In this document: positions 1 through 11,930 of the stretch, one piece after another | Numbering within the stretch: position 1 is the first letter of the stretch | Layout of the letters: every line of letters begins with the position of its first letter | Assembly: GCF_901001165.1 (NCBI RefSeq) | Contig: NC_042976.1 | Location: 42,726,180 to 42,790,179, forward strand | Source: Salmo trutta | Lineage: Eukaryota > Chordata > Actinopteri > Salmoniformes > Salmonidae | DNA length: 64,000 nucleotides | Reading direction: 5' to 3' | Translations under genes and position numbers: made by a program | Notes under the pieces: model-generated | Database searches by the model: none | What the model was told of the DNA's origin: nothing | The model's input: only the letters and a program-made list of their open reading frames with translations

Positions 1-296
1 ACTATACAGTATTTCACCTGATATCACGTTTCACTTAGTCTCGGACCTAAGAACACCCCGTGCCAATATATCATCCAAACACCGGCTTCTCTGGCATTGT
101 CAGTTAATTATATAACATATAATTGTATATTGTTATATGTAATATTAGATAACTATAACTATTGAAGTTGTGGTATGTATCTCATGGTATCTCATGAACT
201 TTGATACAGAGCACAACTTCTTTGCATTCCTCTCATGTGAGGTATACTGCTTTGCTAAGACATATCCCTGCGATCCCCTACTGTATCACCTGAGAC
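1..296. other. Left edge, no gene recognised
   Basis: AT-rich sequence with no supported coding content. Positions 1-36 are almost identical to 2499-2534 (both read ACTATACAG then ATTTCACCTGATATCACG), so a short direct repeat flanks the first 2.5 kb. It may be part of a dispersed repeat cut by the window edge. Confidence 0.4.
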
Positions 297-1625
297 CAGT
301 GGTGTAAAGTAACTGAGTAAAAATACTTTGAAGTATGACTTTTTTTAGGTATCGGTACTTTACTTTACTATTTAACTTTTACGTACTACATTCCTATAGA
401 ACATATGTACTTTTTACTTTAAAAAACAAAACACATTTTGCGATCTGGTTTGCTTAATGTAAGGAATTTGATGTATAGCATTTACTTGTACTTTTTAGAT
501 TCGAATCAAACCAAATCAAATTGTATTTCTCACATGCGCCGAATACAACAGGTGTAGCTCTTACAGTGAAATGCTTACTTAAGCCCTTAACCACAATGCT
601 GTTTAAAAAAATAATACAATAATATATATATATAAAATAATAATAATAGAAAAAAGAAATACAATTAATAATTAAGGAGCAACAATAAAATAACTGTAGC
701 GAGGCTATATACAGGGGGTTCCGGTATAGAGTCAATGTGCGGGGACACCGGTTAGACGAGGTAACTGAGGTAATATGTACATGTACGTAGGTAGAGGTAA
801 AGTGACTATGCATGGATAATAAACAGAGAGCAGCAGCAGCGTAAAAATGGGGGCTGGGGTGGAGACAATGCAAATAGTCCAGGTAGCCATTTGATGAACT
901 GTTCAAGAATCTTATGGCTTGGGGGTGGAAGCTGTTAAGAAGCCTTTTTGACCTAGACTTGCCACTCCGTTACCGCTTGCCATGCGGTAACAGAAAGAAC
1001 AGTCTATGACTAGGGTGGCTGGAGTTCTTGGCAATTTTGTGGGCCTTCCTCTGACACTGCCTGGTATAAAGGTCCAGGATAGCTTGAAGCTTGATGTACT
1101 GGGCCGTACCCAGTACCCTCTGTGATGCCTTGTGTTCGGATGCCGAGTAGTCGCCATACCAGGCGGTGATGCAACCAGTCAGGATGCTCTCGATGGTGTA
1201 GCTGTAGAACTTTTTAAGGCTCTGAGGACCCCATGCAAAATCTTTTCAGTCTCCTGAGGGGGAATAGACGTTGCCGTGCCCTCTTCACGACTGTCTTGGT
1301 GTGTTTGGACCATGATAGTTTGTTAGTGATGTGGACAGCAAGGAACTTGAAGCTCTCAACCTGCTCCACTGAAGCCCCGTCGATGAGAATGGGGGTGTGC
1401 TCGGTCATCCTTTTTCTGCAGTCGACAATCATCTCCATTTTTCATCAGTTTTACTCAAGTGTGACAATTTAGTACTTTTTCCATCACTGTACTTAAGTAC
1501 ACGTGAAACCAGATTTACTCAAGTAGTATTTCACTGGGTGACTTTCACTTTTACTTGAGTCATGTTCTATTAAGGTATCTTTACTTTTACTCAAGTATGA
1601 AAATGTAGTTGTTTTTCCACTACTG
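297..1625. mobile_element. hAT-like non-autonomous element, interrupted by a LINE fragment
   Basis: The left end reads CAGTGGTGTAAAGTAACT and the right end reads TTTTTCCACTACTG, an inverted pair (CAGTGGTG versus CAGTAGTG) of the hAT type. Both arms are full of the same ACTTTTACTCAAGTA-like words (297-440 and 1445-1620). The 8-bp flanks CCTGAGAC (289-296) and CCTGGGGC (1626-1633) agree at 6 of 8 positions, as a decayed target duplication would. No transposase is visible. The middle is occupied by a LINE 3' end. The superfamily is inferred from terminal motif and flank length. Confidence 0.55.
497..1440 (-). mobile_element. CR1/L2-like LINE 3' fragment with reverse transcriptase C-terminus
   Basis: On the minus strand, positions 1438-1214 translate to a segment with EMIVDCRK, ESFKFLAVHITNKLSW and RLFPLRRLKRF. 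This resembles the region just after the catalytic core of fish non-LTR reverse transcriptases, where the usual form is SFKFLGVHIT followed by QRLYFLRRLKK. The 3' side on the minus strand (497-900) carries the AATCAAACCAAATCAAATTG-type end common to salmonid LINE copies. The frame is broken and the 5' part is missing, so this is a dead 5'-truncated copy. It sits inside the hAT-like element at 297-1625. Confidence 0.7.
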
Positions 1626-1949
1626 CCTGGGGCACATTTGTAAGGGAGCATTAGAATTGTTTTATGCAGCACAGTAGCTCCCTCTCAACCTGTCTAAACG
1701 ACTGATGCAAAAAGCACAAACCTTAACATTGACATTACCTCCAAAACATTACCTTTAATAATTGTGTACTCTGTAAGGTTTTCTCATTCTTTCTATGTTG
1801 ATAGGTTACTGTTGTGACATGAACAGGTTGGAAATAAATGACAGGAAACCATTTCAAATCTCAAGATGGTGTTTTCTGTTTCTGCACAGAGCTAAATTGT
1901 ATTTTTTCCTCTCAAACTGTGTACTGTAACTCCAAGGTTAGGATTACTC
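1626..1949. other. Unannotated spacer
   Basis: No coding region, RNA gene or recognisable mobile element is visible between the hAT-like element and the CT repeat. Confidence 0.4.
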
Positions 1950-2074
1950 TATCTCTCTCTCTTTCTCTCTTTCTTTCTCTCTCTCAGGCCATCACTCCCT
2001 CACCCTCTCTCACCCTCTCTCTCTCTCTCTCTCTCACCCTTCCTCCTCTCTCTCTCTCCCTCTCCCCTCTCCCT

Positions 2075-2113
<39 letters not shown>

Positions 2114-2131
2114 TCTTTCTCTCTCTACCTC
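1950..2131. repeat. (CT)n microsatellite, imperfect
   Basis: About 180 bp of TCTC runs broken by CCCT, CACC and TTTC variants. Open frames here on either strand (Ser/Leu or Arg/Glu runs) are by-products of the repeat. Confidence 0.9.
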
Positions 2132-4545
2132 TTCTACTTGGAAAGTCCCCCTGCTCGGGAGCGATGGAGTAGAGGCACGCCACTTGCAGCTGCACGACCA
2201 CATGAGAGGGCTCACTGGAGGAATACGGAGATAATGAGAACCTCAGTCCTGTCAGCCGAGGCCAGCTGCTCTAGCCAGATTAAAGACCTGCGTTTATTGC
2301 TCGTCTAACTGATGTGCTCTGCACTGCCGCACCGCTCCGTTCTGCTCCACGCTGTGTGACTCTCTCTGCCCTGTGTCCCCACGCCGGCTTGCTGGCCACT
2401 CACTAAAGGGCCACTCACTGTAAGATCCTCAATGCATGTCTCCTGCTGTACACCTTTCACCTTTTGTAATAAAGCAGTCCTAATATGGACAATGTATTAC
2501 TATACAGCATTTCACCTGATATCACGTTTCACTGCAGCAGCAGGAACACAAGGAAAATCCATCACTCAAAGGAAAGAGGGAAGAGCACACCACCAGTGCA
2601 GGTCTTTCTTGTGGGATTCCTAAGGTTTCCTTACAACTCATTTGACAATGCATTACTACTGATTAAAATCATCAAAGGCTCGGATGTGTTTTCGGCTCTA
2701 CATCACATTTCACAGAGGGCTCTTTTTAGTCGGGACAAGGCTCATGCTCTCCTTGGTTTATGGCTGTCTCATGCATGCAGCATGCCATTATTGTCTCCTT
2801 CTTACTGAACTTCCAAAGAATGTGTAATGAGTGACTCACTTGTCTTCATTTGAAACCACCAACCTGGCAACAATGCCACAGAAAAGAGAGGGAGAGGGAT
2901 TCCTGCTTGGAGAAGATTGGACAATTTACCTGTCTCTGGCAGACATTTGCTCTGTAATAGTTTTCAGTAGAACACACAATCCCTTCTTCACTAAAGTGCC
3001 TAGAGAAACTGTCACTTTTATGTTGAGTGCCAACAATTAAACATTCAGTCCGGGTGAATAAGAGTGAAGGCTCTTTTCTTGATACAAATACAGCAATTTA
3101 ATTAAATATCAGAGCTGACTTTGACTCCATAGCCCCCCAAGTCAAATGTCAATTGAAGCTAAGTGTCTTCCATCAGTCAGATGACACAGAAGCCTTCCAG
3201 GTGCTCAGTTGTGGTTTCCACATCGAGATGAAGAGTATACCTATGACACTGGCTGTTTGTAGCGCCTGCAAGGTACCCTTTTCCTGGCTCTTGTGTTCTG
3301 TTTGTCTGTGTAAGAGAGCACCCTGATGTCGTAACTCTTATAAAAGTTGCCTGTTCCAGATGTCTCCATGTACTGTTTCAAAAAGGCGTGTGTCGCTATC
3401 TAGGCCGATCGCGCAAGAAAAATAGCACATCAGAGAGAAGACATGTCCTCATTTCCCCTCCTCCCACCCCCAACCCCCCTACCTCTCCAAAAGGTACAGC
3501 ATCAAGGTTTTCAAAAGTTGTTGGGTTAAAATATAATGCTGCCAATAAGGCAAAGTAGAATGCCGATGTCACATGTCCAGGATTATGTAATTTAATTCAG
3601 GTGTTGTGTTTGGTGCGGGCAGAGAGGAAGAGGCGAAGTGAGAGGGTTTACTCTGCTCAAAAGTTTTCCATGAAAATAAGACTACGAAGTGAGGTATTTT
3701 TGTATGGAGGCCAATGAGAGAGAGTTGAACAAAAAATGGAATTTAACATTTGCTACATGAGGCTTAATTGATTGTATAGAAGTTTCGGAATGGTTGTTAT
3801 GACAGCACTGATATAAGTACTTGCATGTGACATTTTGCCAACTTGGAAAAGAAATACTTTACTGTTGTTCACGCCAATATCTGCCCTATCGTTGGCTAGA
3901 ATGATCTCACATGATCTTGCCTCCTCCCGCCTGCCTTCCATCTTTGATGACATGAATTTCCATTGTTAGAGTGGTCACTCGACTATCTTGTCAATATTAT
4001 TGATCATCTTTGGTGGGGGTAATGTCTGACGCACACATCAGCAGGCAGGTTTCAACTTTAGGGAACAGTCAAGCGTTGGCACTGCCCTTCAGACATGTTC
4101 TAACCTGTCTCTCCCAAGTCATTTCTAGTGCTGCTGAATCTTATCTGATTACTTTTCTGACCTATTAAATAAAACAAGAAGACGTTGTGGTAGAGGACAC
4201 ACTTACTAGCGTGTCATTTGTCATGGACTTAACAGGGCACCTGTGAGACTTCAGGTGAAAGTGGAGCACATTCCGGTCCAGGACATTTCTGGTTAACTAC
4301 AGGGGACAGCTAATGTATGCAGCTGATTCAACTTGTTCACAGCATACTTGTATAGTGTACCACACGCAGTACTAGATATATTTCCCGGGCAGGATCCGCA
4401 GGGTGGAAGGACGGAAAAATGTCTGGAATGATCTCTGAGCTCAGTTCTACAGGTCTCTGCAGAGCATATTGAACTTTTGTTTAAGGTAGCCAAAATGCCC
4501 TGGGGCTTTGTATTTTTCTGAACAGAGCAGCTACTGATTAACCTA
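2132..4545. other. 2.4-kb stretch, no gene recognised
   Basis: No exon with convincing splice sites, no RNA gene and no complete mobile element was recognised. Positions 2499-2534 repeat the first 36 bases of the window. Short open frames (for example 2485-2808 plus) have no recognisable motifs. Confidence 0.4.
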
Positions 4546-4815
4546 CAGGTAACTGCCAAAATAAAGGAAACACCAACATAAAGTGTATTAATAGGGCGTT
4601 GGGCCACCACGAGCTGCCAGAACAGCTACAATGCACCGTGGAATAGATTCTATAAGTGTCTGCAACTCTTTTGGAGAGATGCGACACCATCCTTCTACAA
4701 GAAATTCCATAATTTGGTGCTTTGTTAATGGTGGTGGAGAATGCTGTCTCAGGCGCCGCTCCAGAATCGCTCAGTGTCAATCTCAAGTGTCAATTGGGTT
4801 GAGATCTGGTGACTG

Positions 4816-4944
<129 letters not shown>

Positions 4945-5232
4945 CACGTACACACGCACGCACACACGCACCCACACCCTTCATATTCATCATATCCAAC
5001 ACCACCCCAACATATAGTGGGGGAAAAAAGTATTTGATCCCCTGCTGATTTTGTACGTTTGCCCACTTACAAAGAAATGATCAGTCTATAATTTTAATGG
5101 TAGGTTTATTTGAACAGTGAGAGACAGAATAACAACAAAAAATCCAGAAAAACGCATGTCAAAAATGTTATTGCATTTTGATTTGCATTTTAATGAGTGA
5201 AATAAGTATTTGACCCCTCTGCAAAACATGAC

Positions 5233-6252
5233 TTAGTACTTGGTGGCAAAACCCTTGTTGGCAATCACAGAGGTCAAACGTTTCTTGTAGTTGGCCACCA
5301 GGTTTGCACACATCTCAGGAGGGATTTTGTCCCACTCCTCTTTGCAGATCTTCTCCAAGTCATTAAGGTTTCGAGGCTGACGTTTGGCAACTCGAACCTT
5401 CAGCTCCCTCCACAGATTTTCTATGGGATTAAGGTCTGGAGACTGGCTAGGCCACTCCAGGACCTTAATGTGCTTCTTCTTGAGCCACTCCTTTGTTGCC
5501 TTGGCCGTGTGTTTTGGGTCATTGTCATGCTGGAATACCCATCCACGACCCATTTTCAATGCCCTGGCTGAGGGAAGGAGGTTCTCACCCAAGATTTGAC
5601 GGCACATGGCCCCATCCATCGTCCCTTTGATGCGGTGAAGTTGTCCTGTCCCCTTAGCAGAAAAACACCCCCAAAGCATAATGTTTCCACCTACATGTTT
5701 GACGGTGGAGATGGTGTTCTTGGGGTCATAGGCAGCATTCCTCCGCCTCCAAACACGGCGAGTTGAGTTGATGCCAAAGAGCTCCATTTTGGTCTCATCT
5801 GACCACAACACTTTCACCAGTTGTCCTCTGAATCATTCAGATGTTCATTGGCAAACTTCAGATGGGCATGTATATGTATTTTTGAGCAGGGGGACCTTGC
5901 AGGCGCTGCAGGATTTCAGTCCTTCACGGCGTAGTGTGTTACCAATTGTTTTCTTGGTGACTATGGTCCCAGCTGCCTTGAGATCATTGACAAGATCCTC
6001 CCGTGTAGTTCTGGGCTGATTCCTAGCCGTTCTCATGATCATTGCAACTCCACGAGGTGAGATCTTGCATGGAGCCCCAGGCCGAGGGATATTGACAGTT
6101 CTTTTGTGTTTCTTCCATTTGCGAATAATCGCACCAAATGTTGTCACCTTCTCACCAAGCTGCTTGGCGGTGGTCTTGTAGCCCATTCCAGCCTTGTGTA
6201 GGTCTACAATCTTGTCCCTGACATCCTTGGAGAGCTCTTTGGTCTAGGCCAT
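5233..6252 (-). pseudogene. Tc1 (DD34E) transposase pseudogene
   Basis: The presumed start codon is at 6252-6250; codon 3 is a stop (TAG at 6246-6244). An N-terminal paired-like helix-turn-helix follows (GYKTTAKQLGEKVTTFGAII, then a GRPR-like PRPGAPCKISPR). At least two frameshifts occur around 5820-5880, one of them an apparent loss of a G after the DNW codons. The catalytic part (5817-5233) is open and keeps all three acidic residues in LWSDETKMELFG, FQHDNDPKHTA and PDLNPIENLW. It ends with a normal C-terminus (FATKY). Family role is cut-and-paste transposition at TA; this copy cannot make a full protein. Confidence 0.92.
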
Positions 6253-6294
6253 GGTGGAGAGTTTGGAATCTGATTGATTGATTGCTTCTGTGGA

Positions 6295-6391
6295 CAGGTG
6301 TCTTTTATACAGGTAACAAGCTGAGATTAGGAGCACTCCCTTTAAGAGTGTGCTCCTAATCTCAGCTCGTTACCTGTATAAAAGACACCTG
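6295..6391. repeat. Long near-perfect palindrome in the Tc1 leader
   Basis: CAGGTGTCTTTTATACAGG on the left is mirrored by CCTGTATAAAAGACACCTG on the right, with matching inner arms (CTGAGATTAGGAGCAC / GTGCTCCTAATCTCAG) and a loop of under 10 bases. It lies between the transposase start and the right inverted repeat. Both arms contain a TATAAAA-like core in opposite directions, so it may be a promoter region; that role is inference. Confidence 0.85.
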
Positions 6392-6622
6392 GGAGCCAGA
6401 AATCTTTCTGATTAAGAAGGGGTCAAATACTTATTTCCCTCATTAAAACACAAATCAATTTACAACATTTTTGACATGCGTTTTTCTGGATATTTTTGTT
6501 GTTATTCTGTCTCTCACTGTTCAAATAAACCTACCATTAAAATTATAGACTGATCATTTTCTTTGTCAGTGGGCAAACATACAAAATCAGCAGGGGATCA
6601 AATACTTTTTCCCCCCACTGTA

Positions 6623-7080
6623 TGTGGAAATTGCACGTTTCTATGTTTTTTAGTAAAAAAGATAGAGGACGATAAGTGTTTCCAATGACATCATCAGTGT
6701 GCATCGTTTGATTTTAACCAGTTATGAGTAGGCATTGCCTACTAATTGTCTACGAATTGGTTGATGATGTAATTTGAAACACTTATTTTCTATCTTTTGT
6801 ACTACAAAACATAGAATAGCGCCATTTTCACATATGTTGATTTTGGGGCGGTGTTGGAGATGATGAATATGAAGTTTTAATTTTTTTTTATTTCCCTTAA
6901 ACCCCCTATGCTCCTTTGAGACCTCTCTTTCAAAATCTCTGAGATGTCTTCTTCTAGCCATGGTCTCCATAATAATAGGCAACTGGGTAATGTTATGCAT
7001 AACCCCAAGCATGATGGGATGTTAATTGCTTAATTAACTCAAGAACCACACCGGTGTGGAAACGCCTGCCTTCAATATAC
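6623..7080. other. Right remnant of the outer Tc1, internal part unassigned
   Basis: Sequence between the inner Tc1 and the right terminal repeat of the outer Tc1. A 96-codon open frame on the minus strand (7012-6722) has no recognisable motif and is not called a gene. Confidence 0.35.
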
Positions 7081-7130
7081 TTTGTATCCCTTATTTACTC
7101 AAGTGTTTCTTTTATTTTGTCAGTTACCTG

Positions 7131-9257
7131 TTTATTTAGCCTATCTAGCCTATCTAGCCTGGTGCCATGTCCCTTTAGCAATGCTTTATTGATGAATAAT
7201 GATAAATACCATTTTATATTTTTCTTAGGTTAAGACAGCCATCTGTTTGGCCATGCAATGGAGTAGATGGTAAAGATTTATACAGAAATTGCTAGAATGT
7301 CTTTAATATATATTTTTTTAGTTTCACAAAAATCTTTAAAGTACAAAAATTGTAACATTGTCCTGTATCTGTGATACCTAATCCCAGCTCTACTTCTCTA
7401 GAATCTTCTCTCGAAGCTTTAAATTACAGTTTTACTATGGGACATTGTTTTTACTTCGACAGTTCAGGTCTAAAACAATCTATAAACTCCTGAAGTCCTC
7501 CATTTATTCACAAGTGCTTGGCTCTGTTGTTGTTCCACCATCGCTCCTCATACCAGTCAATAAAACCACTTTACTATCCACAGCTCTGTGATTTAATATT
7601 AGGTAACCATAAACCATGGCTTGTGGGTTTGTGGGTCAGCAACTGAAAAAAAAGCGCACAAAAAAAGCTGAATAGCCTGAGATTAAAGGATAACGTAGCT
7701 TGTACGTTTTATGTTATTAACTGCTGAAATTGCTAATTATACTCTTTAGAACTTTTGAATGGTTGGTTGATGATGCAGCAATTGAACTAATTTAGAGCAG
7801 ATAACTTTGATCAGAACTGTAGGGCCCAGAGTCAGTGGTGGGAGTGTGCCAGGACTTAGGAGGTAATTCCAGGGGCACAGGCAGGGACATTTGATTTCCA
7901 TGATGACCAAGTGTAAACATTTTGAAATAGTATATCTAAAATTCTCCAGGAGACTTCTCATGGAGGCGAGGGTGGGGGGGGGCGTTACACCAATACTCAC
8001 AGCTGTCTCTGTTCGGGAGAATGCAAAACAGATGACCAAAATATGCATCCTTGCACAGATAAAAGACTGTTTCCTAATGGTGTTTTAAGTACATTCCTTT
8101 GTTTACGGGCAATCATGGATGATACTGTCCTAAAATCAACCTAAAACAATTTTCAGCCCTTGAGGAGAAGCCAAAGATATTGATGGATAAAATAGAATCT
8201 GTATAGAAATTTCACCCATCAGGAAAAGTGATCAAATAACCACGCTGATAAAAAAAAAAAAGCTATTTAAATGTTTTCCTAACTCCGTTAGTTAGTTGGG
8301 AAAATGCGTGCTTCCCCAATTCATTTCTCCAATTCACTCCAGAGTTCCAAGACATTAGGTATGTTTCAAACACGCTCTCTTTAAATAACTAACGCTTAAC
8401 TAACAAAATATTCCCAAAACTTTGCACCGTCTCCATTAGATCATGTTCAGCCCCCACTCAGTATGGCCTAAGTACATGATGTTTTATGAAAGATGCAACA
8501 AGTGACTTAAGGAGCCCTTTTTAAACAGAACTCATGAAGTATTTAAGAAGTCACAATAGAGAGGGCGCACTTAAATAGAGAACAGATTTGCTCTAATGAC
8601 AGATGGGGGACCTTGGGAGGTGGAGTGGGCCAGCTGTGAGTCGAAGACTCTCCCTCATGGGGACCTAGCTGGACCCATGGCTTCTGGCTTCTATCCATTT
8701 ATAGCACTTGTGGCGAGGAAATATTTAACCCCATTGATCAATATTTTAGTGGATTGCTCTGTGTCACTCCCCATCTCCTGCATTGTAAAAGACATGGCCA
8801 TAGACCCTAAGCTAGTATAATGTGGGAACAGTCACTTGGGTGAGCAGGCTTCATAACTCCCTTTTCGCAGAGCCTTCAAGAAAATCTAACTAAATCCACT
8901 CGTGGTGTCGGCTTGGGTCTCTCGGAACATGTTGCAAATGGTGTTAAAAGCATGTACTTGCTGGCTTGCGCTCAATATTTCATGAATACGGCCCACAAAT
9001 TATCCTTCTTTCCTCGTCAACAGCATTCATGCTGGTACAGGCCATTAAAAAGTAATAAGGATCAAACTGTAATGTTAGCACAGATCAAGTATTTGCGAAG
9101 AAGCTGACAGAATGAGGTATGAGGTCCTACGAGATAAAGTCTGTGTCCGAAATCCTGCTTACTGAAACTGCATACTGTGTACTAATCGTACTACGTACTA
9201 TTTAGCATTACTGTTTAGTAAAAAGTATGCAGTATGTCACGGACGAAACATGCTACT
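7131..9257. other. 2.1-kb stretch, no gene recognised
   Basis: No supported exon, RNA gene or complete mobile element. Positions 9135-9250 hold AAACTGCATACTGTGTACTA-type words that occur in dispersed fish repeats, but boundaries could not be set. Confidence 0.4.
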
Positions 9258-9425
9258 GTTGGTGCACTCAAGACAACTGGGAATTCAGAAACAAAATCGT
9301 GACCTCTGTGATCTTCAGGTCGTAGAAGTCGGAACTCTAGGACGATACTCTAGTTTCAAAATGATTTTTCCATGTTGGAGCGCTTTTTTGTTGTTGAGTT
9401 CCCTGTTGTCTTGAACACACCATCA
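9258..9425. mobile_element. Small inverted-repeat (MITE-like) element
   Basis: The left end reads TTGGTGCACTCAAGACAACT and the right end reads TTGTCTTGAACACACCA, an inverted pair of about 25 bp with a few mismatches. The ~165-bp body contains GATCTTCAGGTCG and TAGAAGTCGGAACTC words. No coding capacity. Superfamily not determined. Confidence 0.6.
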
Positions 9426-10047
9426 GTTACAGCTTCATATGAACCAGAAAGGTTCATCTGTAGCCCCACCCAGTGACCGTTCTTGTTGTTGTTTTGGGCT
9501 AACGTTAGCTAAGTAGCTAGCATTTGGAACAAAGTATTTGGTGTCAACTTCAGTGTACCGTAGGCCTGCGCATGTATCAATTGAAGAGTCACCTGAAGAT
9601 TGAGAGGAATGTGAGATGCAGAGTAGAGGAATGCAGAGGTTAGGCAGAGGGACCAAAATTATGATGACTGGCTGCTACTCTGAACTGTGAGTGGTGAGCT
9701 TTCTGGTGCCCAGACCTGCTGAGGCATCACCCAAGTGGGTACCATACATTGTGAAGGAGAAGTCCAGGGGCTACAAGACTCAGTCCGGTTCCCAGAGTAG
9801 CTAGCCCTCTACAAGATCTTCACCAGACTCCATCTTCATGAACCATCTCCCTGACCACTTTCCTCTGATCAAGCCATTAATTGGCCCTCTCCATCTTTGG
9901 AGACTGCATGAACTCAAAGACTTGGCAACTATTAGTTCACCGAGCCAACTACAGCTAGGCTAATATTGTTGTTGTTCGTTATTTTGCTTTTGATGAGCTT
10001 TGAGATTGTTTTGAAAAGCACTTTAGAAATGTAATCAATTATTGTTA
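9426..10047. other. 0.6-kb stretch, no gene recognised
   Basis: No motif-bearing reading frame and no repeat with clear ends was seen. Confidence 0.35.
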
Positions 10048-11373
10048 CACTTAACAAAAATATAAACGCAACATTTAAAGTGTTGGGCCCACATTCATGA
10101 GATGAAATAAAAGATCCCAGAAATGATCCATACGCACAAAAAGCTTATTTCTCTCACATTTTATTCACAAATGTGTTTACATCCTTGTTAGTGAGCATTT
10201 CTCCTTTGCCAAGATAATCATTCCACGTGACACGTGTGGCATATCAAGATTAAACAGCATGATCATTACACAGGTGCACCTTGTGCCGGGGGACATTAAA
10301 AGGCCACTCTAAAATGTGCAGTTTTGTCACACAAACACAATGCCACAAATGTTACAAGTTTTGAGGGAGCGTGGAAATGGCACGCTGACTGCAGGAATGC
10401 CAGAACTGTTGCCAGAGAATTGAATATTAATTTATCCACCATCGCTTTAGAGAATTTGGCAGTACGTCCTCACAATCGCAGAACACGTGTATGTCGGTGG
10501 GGTTATGGTATGGGCAGGCATAAGCTACAGACAACCAGGGTTGAGGAGTAACAGAATACATGTAATCAGTTAGTTACATGAAAGTGATTACAAAAAAATG
10601 GTAACTACAGTCCGTTACGTTACCAGCAAAAATATTGTAATCAGATTACATTTACTTCTGAAAAACTAGATGATTACTTTGAGGATTACTTTAATATTCA
10701 GAAATTATGTTTGCAAAAAAAATCTTTAACACTTCTCTGTTTTCTCAATGACATTCAAATCAGCATTGAAAAAAGGCGCAAGTTCAAGTTTGTTCCATCT
10801 GGGCAAGTCTGACCACAAGTCAGAGACCACTATGATGACACACCAAATGTCTTTGATGGATCGCAGGAAAAGCGCAGGAATAGGCTTTTGTAGGCTACAG
10901 TCCAAGCTATGTCTTCCAATGGTGCGACTGCTGTCGGCATCCAAAGATTATCCAACTTGAATAAACGCTTGGAGGTAAGGATGACAGCAGTGGTGTAGTC
11001 TACGGCGACACAGATATCACTTATTATTGATCTTTACATAGTGCATTGATGTGAATCACACTGCTGCTCTCTCATTAACTATTTGCGCCTTATGGATTGT
11101 TGTTGTTGTGGATGGCTGTTCACAAATCTAAATGTGTATTTGAAGCCAATAATGGTTGAATTCATTAAGTTTAAGCTGCCTATCAATCATTGTTTTTGAA
11201 ACCAGTGGACAGCCAGTGAAAAATGAGCTCTTGCAGCAGCTGCATAGTGCGGATCCCAGCCTATGGAATAAAAGTGGGTCTTTAATTGCTCAATCTAATT
11301 CATGCTGATAAAAAAAAAAATCCATAGGCCTAATCGACACATGCTCAAACGTTCACGCTTTTGATAGACTTAA

Positions 11374-11930
11374 AGGGCCAATCTGTAGTTGCTACATCCA
11401 TTTTTTTACTCATAAATGATATATATCCATTGATTCTTGAAGAATATAACTTATAAATGCCTCATGACCTTAGTTTTATTTAAGCAGGCAAGTCAGTTAA
11501 GATTAAATTCTTATTTACAATGACGATCTACTCCAGCCCAACCCGGATGCTCACGGGACTCCCAATGACAGCCAGATGTGATACAGCCTGGATATGAACC
11601 AGGTACTATAGTGACGTCTCTAGCATTGAGATGCAGTGCCTATGACCGCTGCACCAGTCAGGAGCCCAACTGTCACACTCCATGAGAACCCAAAATATAA
11701 GATTGTTTTTCTCCAATGTTTGTAAACATTGTAAATGTAAACAAACACTGTATAGTCTCATAACATGGTTAAAACAATCATGTTGATATAATGTATGGTC
11801 AGTCCTTGCATCCATAGCTTTGTCTATTAACCTGAGAGTGGTTACATTTCTCCAGGCCCATCCCTCAGCTTTTTACCAAAACAGAGTCAGGGCAACAATT
11901 TTGTTATTGTTTCATCTGTGGATTTGCCCT
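11374..11930. mobile_element. TTAA-flanked (piggyBac-type) MITE, copy 1, split by a SINE
   Basis: TTAA lies at 11370-11373 and 11931-11934. The ends AGGGCCAATCTGTAG and CTGTGGATTTGCCCT are inverted. A second copy at 40763-41126 shares most internal words (CATTGATTCTTGAAGAATAT, GTCAGTCCTTGCATCCATAG) but lacks the SINE. The TTAA duplication is the signature of piggyBac-family insertion. Confidence 0.85.
11473..11667 (-). mobile_element. tRNA-headed SINE inside the TTAA MITE
   Basis: Read on the minus strand it begins with a tRNA-like head (a GGCTCCTGACTGGTGCAGCG-type A box, then CCTGGTTCATATCC as B box) and ends in a tail shared with LINE-type repeats (minus of GGCAAGTCAGTTAAGA and ATTCTTATTTACAATGAC). 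The uninterrupted MITE copy at 40763 shows where it was inserted. Exact target duplication not resolved. Confidence 0.7.

Larger units (their letters stand above)
5015..6620 (-). mobile_element. Inner Tc1-like transposon (1.6 kb) with ~200-bp inverted repeats
   Basis: TA dinucleotides flank the element at 5013-5014 and 6621-6622. The ends are inverted (left AGTGGGGGAAAAAAGTATTT, right AAATACTTTTTCCCCCCACT) and the match runs on for roughly 200 bp, including the GATCAGTCTATAATTTTAAT block. The length is typical of a full-size Tc1. The transposase gene on the minus strand is broken. Insertion into the outer element at 4546-7130 shows this copy is younger. Confidence 0.92.
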
